The notes under the pieces are model-generated. The model was given only the letters and a program-made list of their open reading frames with translations, was not told where the DNA came from and ran no database searches. This document shows, piece by piece, positions 51,043 to 60,057 of a DNA stretch of 64,000 bases. The first letter of the stretch is position 1. The number at the start of each line of letters is the position of its first letter. This DNA comes from DAOUJI01 sp965219565 (GTDB taxonomy: Bacteria; Chloroflexota; Dehalococcoidia; Lucifugimonadales; JAGWBF01): assembly GCA_965219565.1 (NCBI GenBank), contig OZ244780.1:1426001-1490000 (forward strand), read 5' to 3'. A program made the translations under genes and the position numbers.

Positions 51043-51636
51043 TTAAGCATCTGGCAGCCGACTGCCACTGCCGCCGCGGAAAGGCGGCTGGCTAAAGATG
51101 CGCCGCACCATTGGCTCAAAGAACTCCAGGGGCAGGGATTCATAGTCAGGGTCGAAAGATGACTGGTCCCACCGGTCGCAAAACTCCACAGTGTCCTGAT
51201 ACCACGGATGGTCGCGGTAGGAATCTCGGGCATTGCGGTCACCGCCCGCATGGTGGGCGTAGTAGTAGCTCTGAAACAGGCCGTGGTGGAGCACTATCCA
51301 GTGCGTTCTCTCGGAGACATAGGGGCGAAGCACCGCTGCGGCCAGCTCGCTATGGTTGAATGGCGACAGCAGATCCCCGATGTCGTGCAGCAGGGCTGCT
51401 ACTACAAGCTCCTCGTCGGCTCTGTCTCGGTAGGCCCGGCTGGCGCATTGCAGCGAATGCTCCAGCCGATCAATCTTATATCCGGACAGTGATCCGGCCA
51501 AGTCACGAAGCATCGTCAACACGCGGTCGGCCGTTCCTTTGGAAAACTCAGCCTCCAGCCGGTCCAGCAGCTCGTAGTCCTCCCGGGTGCCTTCGGCCAT
51601 GCTGGTGAAGGTTACCACTTCCCTGTTGTCCGACAT
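51043..51636 (-). CDS. HD-domain protein (phosphohydrolase or HD-type diiron oxygenase)
   Basis: 197 residues from the ATG with GGAGG upstream. Metal-ligand pattern H...HD...H...H...D: RLEHSLQCASRAYRDRADEE, VVAALLHDIGDLLSPFNHSE, THWIVLHHGLFQSYYYAHHA and EFCDRWDQSSFDPDYESLPL. HD proteins of this size hydrolyse phosphates. A subgroup with an EHSLQCA-like segment (PhnZ-type) are mixed-valent diiron oxygenases that cleave phosphonates. Assignment to either is an inference. It is divergent from an SDR gene, and a PEP-mutase-like fragment lies beyond that, which gives weak support to a phosphonate-related role. An in-frame start at 51813 would overlap the SDR gene and is unlikely. Confidence 0.8.
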   Translation of the reverse strand: MSDNREVVTFTSMAEGTREDYELLDRLEAEFSKGTADRVLTMLRDLAGSLSGYKIDRLEHSLQCASRAYRDRADEELVVAALLHDIGDLLSPFNHSELAAAVLRPYVSERTHWIVLHHGLFQSYYYAHHAGGDRNARDSYRDHPWYQDTVEFCDRWDQSSFDPDYESLPLEFFEPMVRRIFSQPPFRGGSGSRLPDA

Positions 51637-51739
51637 CGTATACCTCCGCGCTGTGATAAAGGCAGGATTGAGGGATGTAGAATAGGGTTTAATTCTACCA
51701 TCCCGGCGTTCAACCCGGGGACTGTCAGGAGGCTGACCA

Positions 51740-52627
51740 ATGACTGACCAAAAAAGGCTGGACGGGCGCATCGCCTTCATCACAGGTGGAGGCCGGGGCA
51801 TAGGGAGGGCCATCGCGCAGGCCTACGCCGCCGAGGGGGCGCGGCTGGCGCTGCTGTCCCGGACTGCATCCGAACTTGAGGAAACGGCGCTGCTGGTCGA
51901 AAAACGTTTCGGAGCCGAAGCTTTGACCATCGTCGCCGACGTGTCCGACCGCCAGCAGTTGGATCGGGCTGTCACCCAAGTCCTGGGACATTATGGCGCT
52001 ATCGACGTACTGGTCAACAACGCAGGCAACATCGGCCCGGTAGGCCGGGTCTGGGACAACGACCCGGATGAGTGGGCCCGCACGATAGCAGTGCATCTGA
52101 TGGGAGTGTTCTACGGCTGCCACTCGGTCCTGCCCTCGATGCTGAAACAGAACCGGGGCCGCATTGTCAACATGTCGGGAGTCGGCGGTCCCAACACTTC
52201 CGCCTATGACGCGGCCAAGACTGGCATCGTTAACCTGACGGAGAATCTGGCGTTGGAATTGAAGGATACTTCGATAACAGTGAACGCCATCAGTCCCGGC
52301 TCCATCCATACCAGGATGTGGGAGGAAACCCGGGACCTGTCGTTGGCCATCGGCGATCATGCCACCTATGAACGGGGCGTGCAAGTGACATCCGGTCAAG
52401 GGGCGTCCATCGAGCGGGCGGCGGAATTGGCGGTCTTTTTGGGCAGTGATGACTGCGGCGCCTTGTCAGGACGCCTTATCCGGGCATTTGCCGATCGATT
52501 CGAGGAATTCCCTGAAAGAGTCGACGAGATAATGGCATCGGAGTCGTATCTGCTCCGCCGCTTGGACCCGGACAGACCCTTCCCCACGTCCCAATCATAC
52601 CCGACCTTGCCGATTGCTGAACCATAG
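51740..52627 (+). CDS. Short-chain dehydrogenase/reductase
   Basis: 295 residues. Classical SDR: GRIAFITGGGRGIGRAIAQA (TGxxxGxG cofactor loop), VADVSDRQQLDRAV, VLVNNAGNIGP (NNAG), the active-site Ser region IVNMSGVGGPNTS and the catalytic YDAAKTGIVNLTENLALEL (Tyr-x3-Lys). It continues with VNAISPGSIHTRMWEET. It oxidises or reduces an alcohol or ketone with NAD(P). The C-terminal ~60 residues after GALSGRLI extend beyond a minimal SDR (AFADRFEEFPERVDEIMASE). It is divergent from the HD-domain gene. Confidence 0.93.
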   Translation: MTDQKRLDGRIAFITGGGRGIGRAIAQAYAAEGARLALLSRTASELEETALLVEKRFGAEALTIVADVSDRQQLDRAVTQVLGHYGAIDVLVNNAGNIGPVGRVWDNDPDEWARTIAVHLMGVFYGCHSVLPSMLKQNRGRIVNMSGVGGPNTSAYDAAKTGIVNLTENLALELKDTSITVNAISPGSIHTRMWEETRDLSLAIGDHATYERGVQVTSGQGASIERAAELAVFLGSDDCGALSGRLIRAFADRFEEFPERVDEIMASESYLLRRLDPDRPFPTSQSYPTLPIAEP

Positions 52628-52771
52628 ACACCCACCCGCAGTCCTATGCTCTCGCTATCACTCCTAAGGGGATGTGGGAAAACTCTCCTCTTGGTCGTAA
52701 CCGTGCTGGAGCAGACTGGCCAACGGTCGGCCCTCGTCGGACTATAACGGAGCTCACCTAAGACCATCCGC

Positions 52772-53047
52772 ATGACCACGAGGCTCAAGGAGCTGTTCCA
52801 GAGCCCATGGATTTTCGTTCTGGCCTGCGGCATGAATGGAGAGGGGACCAATATCGTGGAGGAGGCCGGTTATGGAGCCTTCTACATGTCCGAGGGCAAC
52901 ACTTCAGCCCGCCCTTGGCAGGGGGGCGGATCGTCCAAGTGTTGGGTGGACAACGAGCCCACAAAGGCTTCAACGTCGGCCGCCTTGGCCTCCACGGCGT
53001 CGACGACCTTCCAGAGCTCCACGGCCGCCTGTCAAATAGCCCGCTAG
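52772..53047 (+). pseudogene. Truncated PEP-mutase/isocitrate-lyase-like fragment
   Basis: The first ~45 residues, MTTRLKELFQSPWIFVLACG, MNGEGTNIVEEAGYGAFYMS and EGNTSA, match the N-terminus of isocitrate lyase/PEP-mutase superfamily proteins (LRELL...G.YD..SARLVEEAGFEAVYMTG). The rest of the frame is a Ser/Thr/Ala-rich run without domain character and stops at 53047. Without the catalytic Cys and Mg-binding motifs, this is a remnant. In 52900-53040 the opposite strand also reads a protein-like stretch (VELWKVVDAVEAKAADVEAF), so two dead fragments may be joined here. Confidence 0.5.
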
Positions 53048-53481
53048 ACGAGGCGGAGCGCGACGACAGGGATCTGGCGGTTGGTACTGGCGCGGTAGGT
53101 AGCGAAGCGTGAATTCACCGCAGCCACTTTGTCGAACATCGCAGCGCGTTCTTCGCCTTGGGTTATACGAGCCTCGGCGACGAAACGCCCTCCGCTAGTT
53201 TCGACGGAAACGTTCGGATCGGCGGTGATGTTCAAATACCATGCGGGATGGTGGTCCTGTCCATAGTTCGAAGCGATGACTATGAGGTCGCCGGACTTAT
53301 CGAATTGGAAGTACATCAAGGGCGCCGAGCGCGGCTTGCCGCTCCAGCGTCCCTTGGTCACGAGAATAAGGACTCCTTCTCCTTCCAAGCGGCTCAGAAG
53401 GCGGCCGCCGGAAAGGCGGAACAAAAGCCGGTGCAACGGGACGAAAAACCACGCGATGATGAGGCGTTTATAGGTCGGCAC
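53044..53481 (-). CDS. Deazaflavin-dependent (Ddn-type) nitroreductase family protein
   Basis: 145 residues from a GTG with AAGGAG upstream. Ddn/F420-dependent reductase features: HRLLFRLSGGRLLSRLEGEG, VLILVTKGRWSGKPRSAPLM (TKGRxSGKPR), YFQFDKSGDLIVIASNYGQD, HHPAWYLNITADPNVSVETS (HPAWYLNLxAxP) and EARITQGEERAAMFDKVAAV. Family members reduce or bind with coenzyme F420 (or FMN in some cases). An ATG at 53592 would add 37 residues lacking family similarity. It ends against the PEP-mutase remnant. A second member lies at 60058, so the host probably makes or uses F420. Confidence 0.9.
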   Translation of the reverse strand: MPTYKRLIIAWFFVPLHRLLFRLSGGRLLSRLEGEGVLILVTKGRWSGKPRSAPLMYFQFDKSGDLIVIASNYGQDHHPAWYLNITADPNVSVETSGGRFVAEARITQGEERAAMFDKVAAVNSRFATYRASTNRQIPVVALRLV

Positions 53482-53818
53482 TGGCGGCTCCTTTACGGGA
53501 CCACAATTATCTTTGGATTGTTGCAGGAGACTGTCAAGGTCAAAGTGACCGGCCGACGCATGATTGGGCTGCGATCGTCCTGCCCCATCCATTTGTGCCA
53601 GTCGCTATCTTATTGCCACAGGAGCGGCAATCGGTCGCACCAGAACCGTCCAGAACGGGCCAGGAGAGTGTAGTTCGACCTGACTGAAGCGCTTCTCAAT
53701 TGCTCTCCGACAGCGCACCACTCCGTCCATGTGCCCTTTCTAGTACAGTGGGACGTCGTATTGAAAGGCTCAATCTACCGTCACATTAGGACCACCGTGG
53801 AAGATTGGAACCAATCAT

Positions 53819-54289
53819 TTAAACCGCTCCAGCTTTGTACGCTTCTATCCATGCTGCCTGTTCTCCCTTTAGAAGGCTCGATGGGGACCTGAAGGTATGA
53901 ATGCCGAACATCTTTCCCTCAATGGGGTGGCCCAGGCTCAAAACCGTCTTTTTAGCTTCTAGGACTAGATAATTCAGACTCAGGACCTGGGTGACATGCG
54001 CTCTTGTAACACCTATCCGTCGTGCCAGCTCTGCCCTGGAGGCAGCCTCGCCGTACTCTAGGATCTGTCGCCATTCTAGTGCCAGGGCGACTAGATTGCG
54101 CCGTCGAGGAGAGGTTGTTTTGGATTGGGTGTGCTGATACGCTGGGTCTTGGAACTTGAACCAAGTCCAGACGAAAGCACCCAACACTGAACTGCTTGGG
54201 GAGCCACCGACTACTGACGCCTGCCGATCGAAATTGCGGACGCATAGGCGGCGCTGTTGTTGCAGCCGACTCGGCGCGAACCGGCGCAA
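53819..54289 (-). CDS. ParB/KorB-like helix-turn-helix protein
   Basis: 156 residues. The N-terminus is basic (MRRFAPSRLQQQRRLCVRNF), followed by VLGAFVWTWFKFQDPAYQHT, RRRNLVALALEWRQILEYGE and the HTH AASRAELARRIGVTRAHVTQ, VLSLNYLVLEAKKTVLSLGH. It ends SSLLKGEQAAWIEAYKAGAV. The HTH and its downstream helix resemble the DNA-binding part of ParB/KorB-type proteins; the N-terminal nuclease fold of ParB is absent. A second, start-less copy lies at 40288-40674, sharing coding and 3' flanking sequence. Such genes often accompany serine recombinases in mobile elements, but no recombinase is intact here. Confidence 0.6.
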   Translation of the reverse strand: MRRFAPSRLQQQRRLCVRNFDRQASVVGGSPSSSVLGAFVWTWFKFQDPAYQHTQSKTTSPRRRNLVALALEWRQILEYGEAASRAELARRIGVTRAHVTQVLSLNYLVLEAKKTVLSLGHPIEGKMFGIHTFRSPSSLLKGEQAAWIEAYKAGAV

Positions 54290-54432
54290 CGACGATATGA
54301 CCTAATCGCGAACGTCAACTGCCAGCCCAGTTGAAATGGGGAGCGAAAGGTCGAGATGTACGGGGCAGAGCGTACTTCATCTTAGGGGCTCCGCTGCGAC
54401 AATCTCTGGATTGTTGGCGGAGGGGAGTGGTC

Positions 54433-55311
54433 ATGTCATCGACGCTTTTCCTTGAGGCTTTCGGACAGCTTTCCCCGGGCACAAACCTGATTGATTCCGA
54501 GGAGGAGGACCTCTATAGCGTTTTCAGAGCGCGCGCTGAATTGATGAGTTGGTGCACAACGTCGATGGACCCCCGCCGCCGCGGGCCGCTGCTATGGGGT
54601 ATGGAGGAGGCAGAGCTGACCGCCGGGATCGACGACTCCCGGATCGGATGGGTGCAGGTCGGACTGGAACCTGATATTGTTGGTGTCCTCGAGCCAGGCA
54701 GCGACCTGTCGGAGCCGCGGCTGAGCCTCGCCGCCGGGGGAGGCTGGACGGGTTACGCAAGGTTCCCAATGCCGCGAAGCTCCAGCGCCGTCGAGCCAGC
54801 TATCGTGCTGCCGGCGCTGACCCAGTGCTTCGATGACGCGCTCCGCCGCTTTGGGGTCGTCGAGTTGTCTGGGCTCCAGGTGACGGCATATCAAGCATCT
54901 GACTTAGAGCCCAGTACACGATCCTCCATTGGAGATCTCGTCTCTGGGCTTAATTGGTTCAACATTACACTGAAGGCGAGAGCGGATGCGCTCATCGCCT
55001 TTGACCACCAGTTGCTCGGGGGCCATACCGAGGCGGAGCTGGTCGCCGGCATCCAGCGGAGGAACAACGGATCGTTCAAATTCGGACCGGTGGTAGCCGT
55101 GTCTGAGCAGCACTGGATCAAGGCCCCGGTCGAGGCGCCGTACCGATCCCGATCCATCTCCCCTGCGCCCTCGGGTCTCGGCTTGTCGGTCACGCTGCCT
55201 GAGTGGACGGCGAGCGCTGCGGGGTGGGCACTCGCAACCGTCATCGACGCTGCGCACATCATCGCGCCAGATGTCCGCAACTTCGCAGTTCGAGTGACAC
55301 GGATTCGGTGA
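54433..55311 (+). CDS. Uncharacterised 292-residue protein
   Basis: Starts at the ATG after GGAGGGGAGTGGTC: MSSTLFLEAFGQLSPGTNLI, DSEEEDLYSVFRARAELMSW. It contains GWVQVGLEPDIVGVLEPGSD, a Gly-rich GWTGYARFPMP, AIVLPALTQCFDDALRRFGV and, near the end, GLGLSVTLPEWTASAAGWAL. It is soluble, without signal peptide or clear catalytic motif, and I do not recognise the family. It is the only well-formed gene between the HTH gene and the IS1182 element, so it may be accessory DNA. An in-frame extension to 54331 lacks a ribosome-binding site. Confidence 0.55.
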   Translation: MSSTLFLEAFGQLSPGTNLIDSEEEDLYSVFRARAELMSWCTTSMDPRRRGPLLWGMEEAELTAGIDDSRIGWVQVGLEPDIVGVLEPGSDLSEPRLSLAAGGGWTGYARFPMPRSSSAVEPAIVLPALTQCFDDALRRFGVVELSGLQVTAYQASDLEPSTRSSIGDLVSGLNWFNITLKARADALIAFDHQLLGGHTEAELVAGIQRRNNGSFKFGPVVAVSEQHWIKAPVEAPYRSRSISPAPSGLGLSVTLPEWTASAAGWALATVIDAAHIIAPDVRNFAVRVTRIR

Positions 55312-55661
55312 CGGAAAGAGCGATCTGATATAGGAATTGGTGGGGGGCGCTGGAAGTATGGCACCCTGCTCGCGTCCATTGCTGACCCTTGATCCGGCCC
55401 TACACAATGAGCCATTGGACGGCGGGGCCCGCGTCATGGGCCAGAACGTAGCGTCTGCCACCCACACTGAAACGGTCTTCTGTAAAGCTCAACCCTGCCG
55501 CCGCGGCCGTCGTTTACCGGGCGGAGTTCATGGCCTCGGCCGGAAGCCGAAGCCCGCTTCCACGTCCCTGTTCGAGTGGGCTTTCAGCCTGGAGCGGCAG
55601 GAGTATCTGGACGACGCAGGGCGCTGACGACTCGCCACAGGGGAGGCCATCGCAGACGTAG
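55312..55661. other. Degenerate stretch left of the IS1182 element
   Basis: The plus strand shows short frames (for example KPKPASTSLFEWAFSLERQE, and NPAAAAVVYRAEFMASAG in another frame) that look like pieces of a shifted, decayed gene. If the insertion element and one target copy are removed, the frame RLATGEAIADV continues as VVASLWSRDGWGDILLP to the right. The element therefore interrupted an already decayed gene. No intact feature is seen. Confidence 0.4.
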
Positions 55662-55690
55662 AGCCTGTCTCAGAGAGGTTGAATGACGTA

Positions 55691-55733
55691 GTGCCTCCGC
55701 ATGGATTCGACTAACGAACCATGCGGAGGCACT
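55691..55733 (-). terminator. Long stem-loop inside the left end of the IS
   Basis: TGCCTCCGCATGG pairs with CCATGCGGAGGCA, extended by AGTGCC/GGCACT, around a loop of about 15 nt. It lies about 55 nt past the transposase stop at 55788. It would end transposase transcription or shield the element from read-through. Confidence 0.65.
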
Positions 55734-55787
55734 AAGGGGGTAGTGAAGCGGTGAGAGTAAGGATCGTTCTCGAGACCTGGGTAACGG

Positions 55788-57287
55788 TCAGAAAGCGGGG
55801 CAAGGCTCCAGACCGTAGGGTAATTCAGCAGAGGCGCGGGATCGGGAGTTCCATACCTTCCAGAGGGTGCGCAAGTTGAATGCTGTGGCCAACGCCGTCC
55901 ATTCGGCCGACACGTTGGCAAGGCCGCGCAACAGGAACCTCCGCGCTCCCTGTTGTTCCTTGATGATTCCGAAGACCGGTTCGACTAACTGCTTTCTCAA
56001 CTTGTACACCCTCTTGGCTTCCTCCGTCTCCATCCAGGCACGATGTCGGCGCGATACTGCATCGTAAGGCCCCAGTTCCAAGGCGCGTCCCTTGCGGCGA
56101 TTCTTGGTACAGACTCCGAGGGCTGGACACTCCTTACAGACTAACCGAGAGGCCCGGTATATCCGTACCCACTCCCCTCTCTTACGACTGTTTCGAAGGA
56201 AGGGCAGGGTTTGTCCCCTAGGGCAGTAGTAGCAGTCGTTGTCCTCGTCGTAGGTGAACTGGTCCTTGTGGTACGGGTCCTCCTTAATGGACCGCTGTTT
56301 CGGATCGGGCATCACCACCTGCTGGCCTCTCCGGGCGCATTCTTCCAGGTGCCTGCCGCCGAAGTAACCCGCGTCGGCCAGGGTCGTCGGAACCCTTACC
56401 CCCGTAACCTCCTCGGCCTGTTCCACCATCGGGGTCAGACGGGCAAGGTCATTGACTTCATCCACCACGTCCACGGCGGTGATCATCATGCCGGTTACTC
56501 CCTCGCCGGTGGCCAGAGGGGAGACCATGGCTTGGGCGTTGTAGCTGAGAACAAACCCCTGAGCAGTCTTCATCGACCTAGCGTCTCTATCGGTCAGATT
56601 GATGCGACGGGGGTGCTTGTGCTGACTGCGACTGGGAAGCTCCCGGCTTGGCAGTTCCTCCATTGCTTGCCTCACCCGCTGCCGCAACGTCTTGCGGTCG
56701 GACAACTTCTCTGGAAGATGAACTGGATCGCCGTCTTCGCCCCCTTCGTTCTGGGCCTCCAAGTCGGCAATGGATTTCTCCACCCTAGCCAGCAATTGGT
56801 GCAACTGCTCTCCGGTGTAGGTCCATCTCGCCGCCGCGTTGGCGGCCATCTTCGTTCCGTCCACCGCCTGCATCGCCAGGTCCACCAACTCCAGGGACAC
56901 CGCCGTCCGAACCGTGCGCTTGAACAGCTCTCTCATGCCTTGACGGTGCCCCTGGTAGAATCGCCACAGGGTGTTGTGGTCGGGATGCTGCCACCCGGTC
57001 AACCACAGGTACGGAATCTGGTCCCGGCAGGCCGCCTCCAACTTCCGGCACGACCGCACGTTGGTCATGAAGCCGTACAGCCACACGCTCAACAGCGCCC
57101 GCGGATGGTAGGCGGGCGCTCCTAGCGGGTCTCCTTCTATCCCTACGCCCATCTTCGCCCAGGCCGCCCTATCCAACGCATCCACAAACTCGGCCACGAA
57201 TCGGGCCGGATGGTCCAACGGCAGCAGTTCGTCAAGGGTGGGCGGCAACAGCCACATTTGCTCCCGGTCCATGTCTCGAAGCGGCAT
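55788..57287 (-). CDS. IS1182-family transposase
   Basis: 499 residues from the ATG with GGGGAGAGATTGAG upstream (a GTG 13 codons earlier is the alternative). Family features: MPLRDMDREQMWLLPPTLDE, LLPLDHPARFVAEFVDALD, PAYHPRALLSVWLYGFMTNV, DGTKMAANAAARWTYTGEQL (first acidic residue), NLTDRDARSMKTAQGFVLSY, AQAMVSPLATGEGVTGMMIT, TLADAGYFGGRHLEECARRG, the Cys-containing YYCPRGQTLPF, and GPYDAVSRRHRAWMETEEAK, RKQLVEPVFGIIKEQQGARR. A full DDE-type catalytic frame appears intact. Confidence 0.95.
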   Translation of the reverse strand: MPLRDMDREQMWLLPPTLDELLPLDHPARFVAEFVDALDRAAWAKMGVGIEGDPLGAPAYHPRALLSVWLYGFMTNVRSCRKLEAACRDQIPYLWLTGWQHPDHNTLWRFYQGHRQGMRELFKRTVRTAVSLELVDLAMQAVDGTKMAANAAARWTYTGEQLHQLLARVEKSIADLEAQNEGGEDGDPVHLPEKLSDRKTLRQRVRQAMEELPSRELPSRSQHKHPRRINLTDRDARSMKTAQGFVLSYNAQAMVSPLATGEGVTGMMITAVDVVDEVNDLARLTPMVEQAEEVTGVRVPTTLADAGYFGGRHLEECARRGQQVVMPDPKQRSIKEDPYHKDQFTYDEDNDCYYCPRGQTLPFLRNSRKRGEWVRIYRASRLVCKECPALGVCTKNRRKGRALELGPYDAVSRRHRAWMETEEAKRVYKLRKQLVEPVFGIIKEQQGARRFLLRGLANVSAEWTALATAFNLRTLWKVWNSRSRASAELPYGLEPCPAF

Positions 57288-57525
57288 CTCAATCTCTCCC
57301 CAATTGATGTCGCTTCGAAGGTACACCTAACCCGGTTCCATTGCCAGTTCCGACTTCTGAGACAGGCTCAGACGTAGTGGTGGCATCCCTATGGTCTAGG
57401 GACGGATGGGGCGACATTCTCCTCCCCAGCACCGACCTTTAGGACCTTATACCCATAGCAGGAAGCGTCCCCCGTCTGGGAGTACGTTTCTTAAGTGTTC
57501 ACGGCGGAGAGCGTAAACAGCTCTA

Positions 57526-59364
57526 TTAATCCCGGCTGCGGGCTCCGTCGCGGCGTTTACGTTTACGTTCCAAGGCGGAGAGTTCCGCCTTGCGAAGACG
57601 AAGATTCAGCGGTGTGACTTCCAGCAGTTCATCGTCAGAGATGAACGCCAGCGCCTCCTCCAGGCTCATCCTCACAGTGGCGTTGAGGCGCTTGGACACG
57701 TCGGCTGTCGACGACCGCATGTTGGTGAGCTTCTTTTCCTTGCAGACGTTGATCTCAATGTCGCCTTCCCTGCGGTGGGAGCCGACAATCATCCCTGCAT
57801 AGACCATAACGCCTGCGTCGATGAAGGTGTCGCCCCGACCTTGTGCGTTGAGCAAGCCATAAGTGACAGCCGCGCCGCCCTCGGACGCCACGAGTACGCC
57901 GCCACGCTGGCCCTTGATTTCACCTTCCATAGGCTCGTAGGAGGTGAAGAAGCTGCTCTTCACTCCATCGCCGCGGGTGGTCCGAAGAAAGAAGGCGTTG
58001 AATCCGATCAGTCCCCGGGTAGGTATCTTGTACTCCATGTGGACGTAGCCGTTCTCGCCGTACCGCATGTCACGGAGCTGGGCCATATGGGCGGAGAGAT
58101 GCTCGGTCAGCACACCCACATACTCTTCTTGAGTACTGATATTCAGAATCTCGTAGGGCTCGTATACTTTGCCGTCGATCACCTTGATGACGGGTGTGGG
58201 ACGGGACACCTGAAACTCGAATTGTTCACGGCGCATTGTCTCGACCAGAATGGACAGGTGCAACTCCCCTCGCCCGGCGACGACGAACACGTCCGGGCTG
58301 GGAGTGGCATCCACACGCAGGCTGACGTTGGTCCGCAATTCTCTAATCAGCCGATCGTGTAGATTGCGGGAAGTGCAATGGACACCCTCCCGTCCCATGA
58401 AGGGAGAAGTGCTCACTCCGAAGGTCATGCGCACCGTGGGTTCGTTTATGTCGATAGTCGGCAAGGCCTCCGGGTTTTCCGGCGAAGCAATGGTGTCGCC
58501 GATGGACACGTCTTCAGGGCCGGTCACAGCCACGATGTCCCCGGCGTGGGCTTCGGGCGCTTCAATTCGCTCCATACCGCGGAACACAAAGATTCGCTCG
58601 AGGTTGTGGGTGGTTGCTTGGCCGTCGTGGCTCAGCAAGGCCACGTCATCCCGAAGCCGAAGTGTGCCATTGGAGATGCGGCCCACGGACACTTGACCCA
58701 GATAGTTGTCGTAGTCCAAGGCCGCCACCAGCATTTGCAGCGGGGCGCAGGGGTCGCCGGTGGGCGGCGGCACCGACTCCAAGATCGCTTCGAAAAGAGG
58801 TTGCATATCCACCCCTGGCACGTCCGGGTCCGTGGTGGCGCAACCCTGGCGGGCCGAGGTGTACAGCACTGGAAAATCCAGTTGGTCCGCCCTCGTAGCC
58901 AGTTCCAAGAACAGGTCCTGGACCATCGCGACCACCTCGGTCACGCGGGCCTCAGGGCGGTCGATCTTGTTGATGACGACCATTGGTGTGACGTTCTGCT
59001 GGAGGGCTTGGCGCAATACATAGGTAGTCTGGGGCATGGGGCCGTCGACGGCGTCCACCAACAACAGGCAGCCATCGGCCATATTCATGACACGTTCCAC
59101 CTCGCCGCTGAAATCTGCGTGGCCCGGCGTGTCGATAATGTTGATCCGGACACCCCCGTAGGAGACCGAGGCGTTCTTGGCCAGGATGGTAATGCCGCGC
59201 TCTCGTTCCAGAGGGTTGGTGTCCATAATCAAAGCGCCCACCTGTTGGTGGTCCCGAAAGACTTGGCCTTGTTTCAACAACGCGTCGACCAGAGTGGTCT
59301 TGCCGTGGTCGACGTGGGCTATGATGGCCAAGTTGCGAATGGCGTTGTTTTGGCAGTCAGTCAA
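57526..59364 (-). CDS. typA: Ribosome-associated GTPase TypA/BipA
   Basis: 612 residues with a TTG start. G domain: IAHVDHGKTTLVDALLKQGQ (G1), NPLERERGITILAKNASVSY (G2), INIIDTPGHADFSGEVERVM (G3) and VVINKIDRPEARVTEVVAMV (G4). The translation-factor domain II, EF-G-like domain III (VAGRGELHLSILVETMRREQ) and the TypA-specific C-terminus (EYKIPTRGLIGFNAFFLRTT, RGDGVKSSFFTSYEPMEGEI, RSHRREGDIEINVCKEKKLT-like SHRREGDIEINVCKEKKLTN, RSSTADVSKRLNATVRMSLE) are all present. It binds ribosomes and helps assembly and stress adaptation. The length is usual for the family. The weak start (TTG, GGTGA upstream) suggests modest expression. Confidence 0.97.
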   Translation of the reverse strand: MTDCQNNAIRNLAIIAHVDHGKTTLVDALLKQGQVFRDHQQVGALIMDTNPLERERGITILAKNASVSYGGVRINIIDTPGHADFSGEVERVMNMADGCLLLVDAVDGPMPQTTYVLRQALQQNVTPMVVINKIDRPEARVTEVVAMVQDLFLELATRADQLDFPVLYTSARQGCATTDPDVPGVDMQPLFEAILESVPPPTGDPCAPLQMLVAALDYDNYLGQVSVGRISNGTLRLRDDVALLSHDGQATTHNLERIFVFRGMERIEAPEAHAGDIVAVTGPEDVSIGDTIASPENPEALPTIDINEPTVRMTFGVSTSPFMGREGVHCTSRNLHDRLIRELRTNVSLRVDATPSPDVFVVAGRGELHLSILVETMRREQFEFQVSRPTPVIKVIDGKVYEPYEILNISTQEEYVGVLTEHLSAHMAQLRDMRYGENGYVHMEYKIPTRGLIGFNAFFLRTTRGDGVKSSFFTSYEPMEGEIKGQRGGVLVASEGGAAVTYGLLNAQGRGDTFIDAGVMVYAGMIVGSHRREGDIEINVCKEKKLTNMRSSTADVSKRLNATVRMSLEEALAFISDDELLEVTPLNLRLRKAELSALERKRKRRDGARSRD

Positions 59365-60057
59365 ATCTATTCACCACACATACTATGATAACAGGACGGT
59401 GGGTTTATTGCTGGAATTTACATCCATTTTCAAAACCTAATTCGAAACCGAACTTAGGACTCCTGTCGTCGGCTTTGACCGCCTTCTGATATCGTTTCCC
59501 ATGGGCAGCGCCTGGTTGAATAGGAGGGTCAAGGACACCGTCCCTATGAATTGAGGCGGGACCTGACGAAGCTTGGATGGTCGGAGACGATCTGGAGTTT
59601 GGTATTCGGGGAGCTCAGCATCTACGCCGTATGGATTGACGCACGCGGGGACGGGCTTCCAGAGGGGACGACGGTCCGCCCCGATAGGCTAATCAGGCCG
59701 CTTTCAGACTTGATTTACCTGAACCTCTCGCCGAGGTGAGCGCCTGCTCATCTTCTACAGGCTCGGTCTCATAGCGCTGGGTCGACCGAGGATGGCCTAG
59801 CGCCACTTGGGGCACCAATGCCAGGGACGGTGGTCCTGCCCCGGTTGGAGGGTAGGGCAAAAGGGTGGCCTAATGCTTGTGGGACTCCGTCGGAGCTGCC
59901 GGCGATCAGGCTGCTTGGATTCCCGCCTTGTGGGAAAAAGTGTCAGAGGAATGGGGACAATTGTGCAGTCGGGATGACCTGTGGCAGTGGTGGATAGCAG
60001 CGATTCGGATTATGATAGAGCAGCAAGAAACTGTCACTCAGGAGGCAGAAGGGCAAT
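59365..60057. other. Long intergenic stretch after typA
   Basis: A 62-codon frame from a TTG at 59551 (LTKLGWSETIWSLVFGELSI, YAVWIDARGDGLPEGTTVRP) has protein-like composition but no ribosome-binding site, so I leave it uncalled. Other frames look random. GGAGG at 60039-60043 serves the next gene. No RNA gene was recognised. Confidence 0.4.

Larger units (their letters stand above)
55662..57368 (-). mobile_element. IS1182-family insertion sequence with 9-bp target duplication
   Basis: A 1707-bp element with terminal inverted repeats of 13 bp (AGCCTGTCTCAGA at the left, TCTGAGACAGGCT at 57356-57368), one intact transposase gene, and identical flanks CAGACGTAG at 55653-55661 and 57369-57377. 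Intact ends, intact gene and a perfect target duplication indicate a fairly recent insertion. A perfect palindromic pair GTGCCTCCGCATGG / CCATGCGGAGGCAC lies just inside the left end (around 55690-55733), probably a terminator for the transposase. Confidence 0.9.
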
